Positions 60,490-64,000 of a DNA stretch of 64,000 nt are shown here, piece by piece. Position 1 is the stretch's first letter, and every line of letters starts with the position of its first letter. Position numbers and translations under genes: made by a program. A model generated the notes under the pieces. That model ran no database searches and was not told the DNA's origin. It saw nothing but the letters and a program-made list of their open reading frames with translations. This DNA comes from Bradyrhizobium campsiandrae (GTDB lineage Bacteria; Pseudomonadota; Alphaproteobacteria; Rhizobiales; Xanthobacteraceae), in contig NZ_JAANIH010000024.1 in assembly GCF_014529705.1 (NCBI RefSeq), positions 59,885 through 123,884 on the forward strand, read 5' to 3'.

Positions 60490-60605
60490 CCATATTTTTG
60501 GCATCCCTGGGCCGCGATCTCTGGTTGCCTCGTCCAGAGATCGCCCCGCTTTATGCCTGAATGCGGGCGAATGGTGTCCTCCCAACACAATCTTGGGAGG
60601 AAACC

Positions 60606-61727
60606 ATGACAAGAATACTGACCAAGCCCAACGATCTCTCTTCTGCAACGGAACCCGGCGGCCTCGGCCGCCGCGATATTCTGAAAGGCGCGGCGGTGCT
60701 CGCTGCGTCCGCCGCCTTCGCCTCGGGCAGCGAAGCCCGCGACTACGGCGCCAATGCCGAGCCACAGCGCTACCCCGACCCCGACATCGTCGTCATCGAT
60801 CCCAAGCGCTTCAAGGCCAAAGTCGGCAATACGTCGATCAAGCGGCTCTACACCGGCTGCCTGTGGGCGGAGGGACCTGCGTGGAATGCGCAGGGCCAGT
60901 ACCTCGTCTGGAGCGACATCCCGGCCAACCGGCAGTTGCGCTATCTCGACGATGACGGCCACATCTCCGAGCAATTCCACAAGCCCTCGAATGAGGCCAA
61001 TGGCAATTCGTTCGACACCGAGGGACGCCAGATCACGGCCGAGCGCACGCGTCTCGTCCGCTACGAGCATGACGGTTCGGTGACGACGCTGGCTGAGCAG
61101 GCCAATGGCAAACCGCTGAACGGGCCGAACGACATGGTCGTGCATCCCAACGACAAGTCGATCTGGTTCACCGATCCCGGCTACGGCGCGATCAGCATCT
61201 ACGAGGGCAAGCTCGCCAACACCGGCTCGCTGCAGCCCTATCAGAAGGAAGCGGTCTACCGCCTCGACGCGCAGTCGGGCCAGCTGACCAGGGTCGCGGA
61301 CGAGCCGTTCAAGCCGAACGGCATCGCCTTCTCGCACGACTACAAGAAGGTCTATGTCTGCGACACCGGCATCACGCATTATCCGCAGGCGGAGAACGTG
61401 GTGTGGTCCTACGACCTCGACGGTCAGAAGCTGTCGAACCCGAAGCGGCTGATCGACATGAAGCTTGACGGCAAGTCAGGCTTCCCCGACGGCATGCGGG
61501 TCGATACCGAGGGCAATATCTGGGTCGGCGCCGGCTGGGTCGGACCGGGCTATGACGGCGTGCAGGTGTTCGCGCCGACCGATGGCGCTCGCATCGGCCA
61601 GATCATGCTGCCCGAGACCTGCGCCAACCTCTGCTTCGGCGGCAAGAAGCGCAACCGCCTGTTCATGACCGCGAGCCAGTCGCTGTATTCGGTCTATGTG
61701 GAGACGCAAGGCGCGCATTTCTGTTGA
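60606..61727 (+). CDS. SMP-30/gluconolactonase-family protein with Tat signal
   Basis: A 373-residue beta-propeller hydrolase. A twin-arginine motif (GRRDILKGAAVLAASAAF, about 19-36) and a hydrophobic stretch end near SEA, so it is exported to the periplasm. The propeller has LWAEGPAWNAQGQYLVWSD with the calcium-binding glutamate, LNGPNDMVVHPNDKSIWFTDPGYG and PNGIAFSHD. It would open a sugar lactone or related ester. ATG 60606 follows GGGAGG. It stands alone between repeats. Confidence 0.92.
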   Translation: MTRILTKPNDLSSATEPGGLGRRDILKGAAVLAASAAFASGSEARDYGANAEPQRYPDPDIVVIDPKRFKAKVGNTSIKRLYTGCLWAEGPAWNAQGQYLVWSDIPANRQLRYLDDDGHISEQFHKPSNEANGNSFDTEGRQITAERTRLVRYEHDGSVTTLAEQANGKPLNGPNDMVVHPNDKSIWFTDPGYGAISIYEGKLANTGSLQPYQKEAVYRLDAQSGQLTRVADEPFKPNGIAFSHDYKKVYVCDTGITHYPQAENVVWSYDLDGQKLSNPKRLIDMKLDGKSGFPDGMRVDTEGNIWVGAGWVGPGYDGVQVFAPTDGARIGQIMLPETCANLCFGGKKRNRLFMTASQSLYSVYVETQGAHFC

Positions 61728-61740
61728 GCAAACGCGTCTT

Positions 61741-61838
61741 CCCTCGTCATGCCCGGGCTTGACCCGGGCATCCACGTCTGTCCGCGATGGCTGAAGCGCG
61801 TCAATGGCCGGGTCAAGCCCGGCCATGACGACTGAGGG
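61741..61838. repeat. inverted repeat, CGTCATGCCCGGGCTTGACCCGG type
   Basis: The left half CCCTCGTCATGCCCGGGCTT (61741) pairs with the right half ending GGCCATGACGACTGAGGG (61838). Each half also contains its own hairpin CCCGGGCTTGACCCGGG or GGCCGGGTCAAGCCCGGCC. It separates the convergent SMP-30 and ppc genes and may terminate both. Confidence 0.8.
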
Positions 61839-61846
61839 TGTCGTTG

Positions 61847-64000
61847 CTAGCCCGTATTCCGCAACCCCGCCGAGATGCCGTTGATGGTGAGCTGAATCCC
61901 GCGCAGCACCTGCTCGTCCGGGTTCTGCGCGCGATGCTCTCGCAGCAGCTCGACCTGCACGTGGTTGAGCGGATCGAGATAGGGGAAGCGGTGACGCACC
62001 GAGCGCTCCAGCAGCGGGTTGCCCTGCAGCAGCCGGTCCTGGCCCATGATGTCGAGCAGCGTCTCGATGCAGGAATGCCATTCGCGGCGGATGCGGCCGA
62101 AGATCTTTTCGCGCAGCGCCTCGTCCGGGACGAGCTCGGCATAGCGCGAGGCGATCGCGATCGAGCTTTTCGCCAGCACCATATCCATGTTCGACAGCAG
62201 CATGCGGAAGAACGGCCATTCCTTGTAGAGCTCCTTCAGGAACGGCATGCCCTTGTCGGGATGCTCCGCGATCCATTGCTCGACCGCGCTGCCGAAGCCG
62301 TACCAGCCCGGCAGCATCAGACGGCACTGCGCCCAGGAGAATACCCAGGGAATCGCGCGAAGGTCCTCGATCGCGCGGGTCTTCTTGCGCGAGGCCGGAC
62401 GGCTGCCGATGTTGAGCGTGGCAATCTCGTTGATGACGGTCGAAGACCAGAAGTAATCGACGAAGCCCTCGGTCTCGTAGACGAGGCCCCGATACGCCTT
62501 GAAGGCCAGACTCGATATTTCGTCCATCGCGGTCAGATATTCATGGCGCGGCGCGCTCTGGCGCGGATGCAGGAGGCTCGCCTCCAGCGTCGCGGCGGCC
62601 AGGATTTCGAGATTGTTGCGGCCGACTTCGGCGTTGGAATATTTCGACGAGATGATCTCGCCCTGCTCAGTGATGCGGATCTGGCCGTTCACCGCCCCGC
62701 CCGGCTGCGCGATGATGGCGTCATAGCTCGGACCGCCGCCGCGGCCGACCGAGCCGCCGCGCCCGTGGAACAGGCGCAGCCGCACATGGTGACGCTCGAA
62801 CACGCCGACGAGGCCGATCTCCGCCTTGTAGAGCTCCCAGCCCGAGGTGACGAAGCCGCCGTCCTTGTTCGAGTCGGAATAGCCGAGCATGACCTCCTGC
62901 ACGCCGCCGCGACTGTCGACCAGGCGGCGGTAATCGTGCAGCGACAGCATCCGGTCCATGATGCCTGATGACGCCTGCAGATCCTCGATGGTCTCGAACA
63001 GCGGCACGATGTTGATGGCGCTCTTCCCGGAGGGATGAACGAGGCCGACCTCCTTGAGCAGCACCGCGACCTCGAGCATGTCGGACATGCCCTTGCACAT
63101 CGAGATGATGCACTGGGGAATGGCATCCGAGCCGAACATCGCATGCGCTTCCGCGGCGGCATGGAAGACGTTGAGCTCACCCATGGTCTCGTCGCTGTAT
63201 TTGACGAAGGGCGAGACCAGCGCGCGCGTCGACCGCAACTCGTTGGTCAGCAGCGAAATACGCGCCTCCTCGCCGAGCGCGAGATACGACATGCCGGGAT
63301 TGGCGGCGTCCATCAGCTCGGCAATGGTGCGTTCGTGCACCGCCGAATTCTGGCGGATGTCGAGCCGCGCCAGATGGAAGCCGAAGCAATCCACCGCGCG
63401 CCGCAGCTGCCGCAGCCGGCCGCGCGCAATGACGCGGGCATTGTTGGAAATCAGCGAGCGGTGCAGCACGTCGAGATCGGCCTGCAGCTCCCTGACGCTC
63501 TCATAGGGCGCGCCCTTGCCGACGGGCCGGCGGGTGATCTCGACCGCGAGCTTTTCGGCCGTGGCCGTCAGGCGCGCATAGATGCCGGACACGGCGAGAC
63601 GATAAGGCTCGCCGCTCCGATGCGGCGAGGTATCCGGCGAGCGCTCCGCGAGATTGCGCAGCTCTTCCGAAACGTCGGCGAGATGCGCTGCGATCGACAG
63701 TTCCGAACCGAGCACATGCAGCTCTTCGAGATAGAACTGCATGACCCGGCTCGACTGCAGCCGCAACGTGCCGCGCATCACGTCGGCGGTGACGAAGGGA
63801 TTGCCGTCACGGTCGCCGCCGATCCAGCTTCCCATCCTTAAGAAAGAGGCGAGCTCGCTGGCCGCCTGCTCGCCGGCCTCCTCCAGCCGGTCTTCCAGCG
63901 CGTTGACCAGCCGCGGCACCTCGCGGAGGAAGGTGTAGTCGTAGAACGACAGGCCGTTGGCGACCTCGTCGAGCACGGTGAGCTTGGTCCGGCGCAAGAG
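61847..64000 (-). CDS. ppc: phosphoenolpyruvate carboxylase (N-terminal part outside the window)
   Basis: About 717 residues of the C-terminal part. The frame is open to the window edge, and the enzyme is usually about 900-930 residues, so some 200 residues with the first catalytic histidine lie outside. Visible motifs are LFHGRGGSVGRGGGP (catalytic His and Arg), YSDSNKDGGF, QGEIISSKYSN, LNIGSRPASRK, RAIPWVFSWAQCRLMLPGWYG and the C-terminal TINGISAGLRNTG. It carboxylates PEP to oxaloacetate to refill the TCA cycle. It converges with the SMP-30 gene across a repeat. Confidence 0.96.
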   Translation of the reverse strand, partial: LLRRTKLTVLDEVANGLSFYDYTFLREVPRLVNALEDRLEEAGEQAASELASFLRMGSWIGGDRDGNPFVTADVMRGTLRLQSSRVMQFYLEELHVLGSELSIAAHLADVSEELRNLAERSPDTSPHRSGEPYRLAVSGIYARLTATAEKLAVEITRRPVGKGAPYESVRELQADLDVLHRSLISNNARVIARGRLRQLRRAVDCFGFHLARLDIRQNSAVHERTIAELMDAANPGMSYLALGEEARISLLTNELRSTRALVSPFVKYSDETMGELNVFHAAAEAHAMFGSDAIPQCIISMCKGMSDMLEVAVLLKEVGLVHPSGKSAINIVPLFETIEDLQASSGIMDRMLSLHDYRRLVDSRGGVQEVMLGYSDSNKDGGFVTSGWELYKAEIGLVGVFERHHVRLRLFHGRGGSVGRGGGPSYDAIIAQPGGAVNGQIRITEQGEIISSKYSNAEVGRNNLEILAAATLEASLLHPRQSAPRHEYLTAMDEISSLAFKAYRGLVYETEGFVDYFWSSTVINEIATLNIGSRPASRKKTRAIEDLRAIPWVFSWAQCRLMLPGWYGFGSAVEQWIAEHPDKGMPFLKELYKEWPFFRMLLSNMDMVLAKSSIAIASRYAELVPDEALREKIFGRIRREWHSCIETLLDIMGQDRLLQGNPLLERSVRHRFPYLDPLNHVQVELLREHRAQNPDEQVLRGIQLTINGISAGLRNTG

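Noticed and set aside
1..64000. CRISPR arrays, tRNA or rRNA genes, phage or insertion sequences
   Set aside because: No regularly spaced direct repeats, cloverleaf-like sequences, integrases or transposases were seen. The repeats present are single inverted elements.

Overview
The window reads as chromosomal DNA of a Bradyrhizobium-like alphaproteobacterium (Bradyrhizobium/Rhodopseudomonas group). This is inferred from the very high GC content, the hpnP/eutBC hopanoid-ethanolamine neighbourhood, many LIV-type ABC transporter genes, the ECF sigma/ChrR locus, and dispersed GC-rich inverted repeats of the kind seen in that genus. There is no rRNA, tRNA, CRISPR array, phage or insertion sequence that I can see. 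Genes are dense, usually with Shine-Dalgarno sequences, and are often coupled by 4-bp ATGA or GTGA overlaps. Long open frames opposite real genes are a GC effect and are left out.

Layout. 1-5535 (minus): eutB, hpnP (hopanoid C-2 methylase), eutC and a truncated RND transporter that is probably HpnN. 5835-14443: a chemoreceptor, an MlrC-type metallopeptidase, an ActP-like symporter with its DUF485 partner and a kinase remnant behind it, a LysR regulator divergent from a nitrilase, and a double-psi-barrel protein. 14761-21088: acyl-CoA dehydrogenase, LIV-type binding protein, HdeD-like membrane protein, Rieske-flavoprotein reductase, alpha/beta hydrolase and a small barrel protein. 21098-27589: a stress and light-damage locus with an MHYT-GGDEF-EAL protein, an RpoE/ChrR pair, a second ECF sigma factor, an iron-sulfur photolyase and TspO. 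Four promoters here share the form TGATCC/T, exactly 18 nt, then a T-rich -10, so the locus looks like one regulon.

27594-37324 (minus): HD phosphohydrolase, a TPR-ATP-grasp fusion, then a tight cluster of transglutaminase, circularly permuted ATP-grasp/alpha-E protein and transglutaminase-DUF2126 protein. This is the least understood multigene system in the window and is probably a peptide- or protein-modifying system. 37542-39345: a soluble PAS sensor overlapping a chemoreceptor gene. 39528-41925: UxaA-type sugar-acid dehydratase and an HpcH/HpaI aldolase. 42161-46795: a complete LIV ABC transporter with fused LivM-LivG.

47088-54018: the homoprotocatechuate meta-cleavage operon (hpaR divergent from hpaH-F-E-D, an FAH-family gene and a TPP enzyme), with a perfect 16-bp palindromic operator over its promoter. 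54021-55430: AlkB and a second Fe(II)/2-oxoglutarate oxygenase. 55647-57675: amidase and DUF2848. 57848-60489: DUF35, thiolase-like protein and SDR, a CoA-ester module. 60606-61727: a Tat-exported SMP-30 protein. 61847-end: most of PEP carboxylase. Inverted repeats lie in many of the gene gaps after 16 kb.
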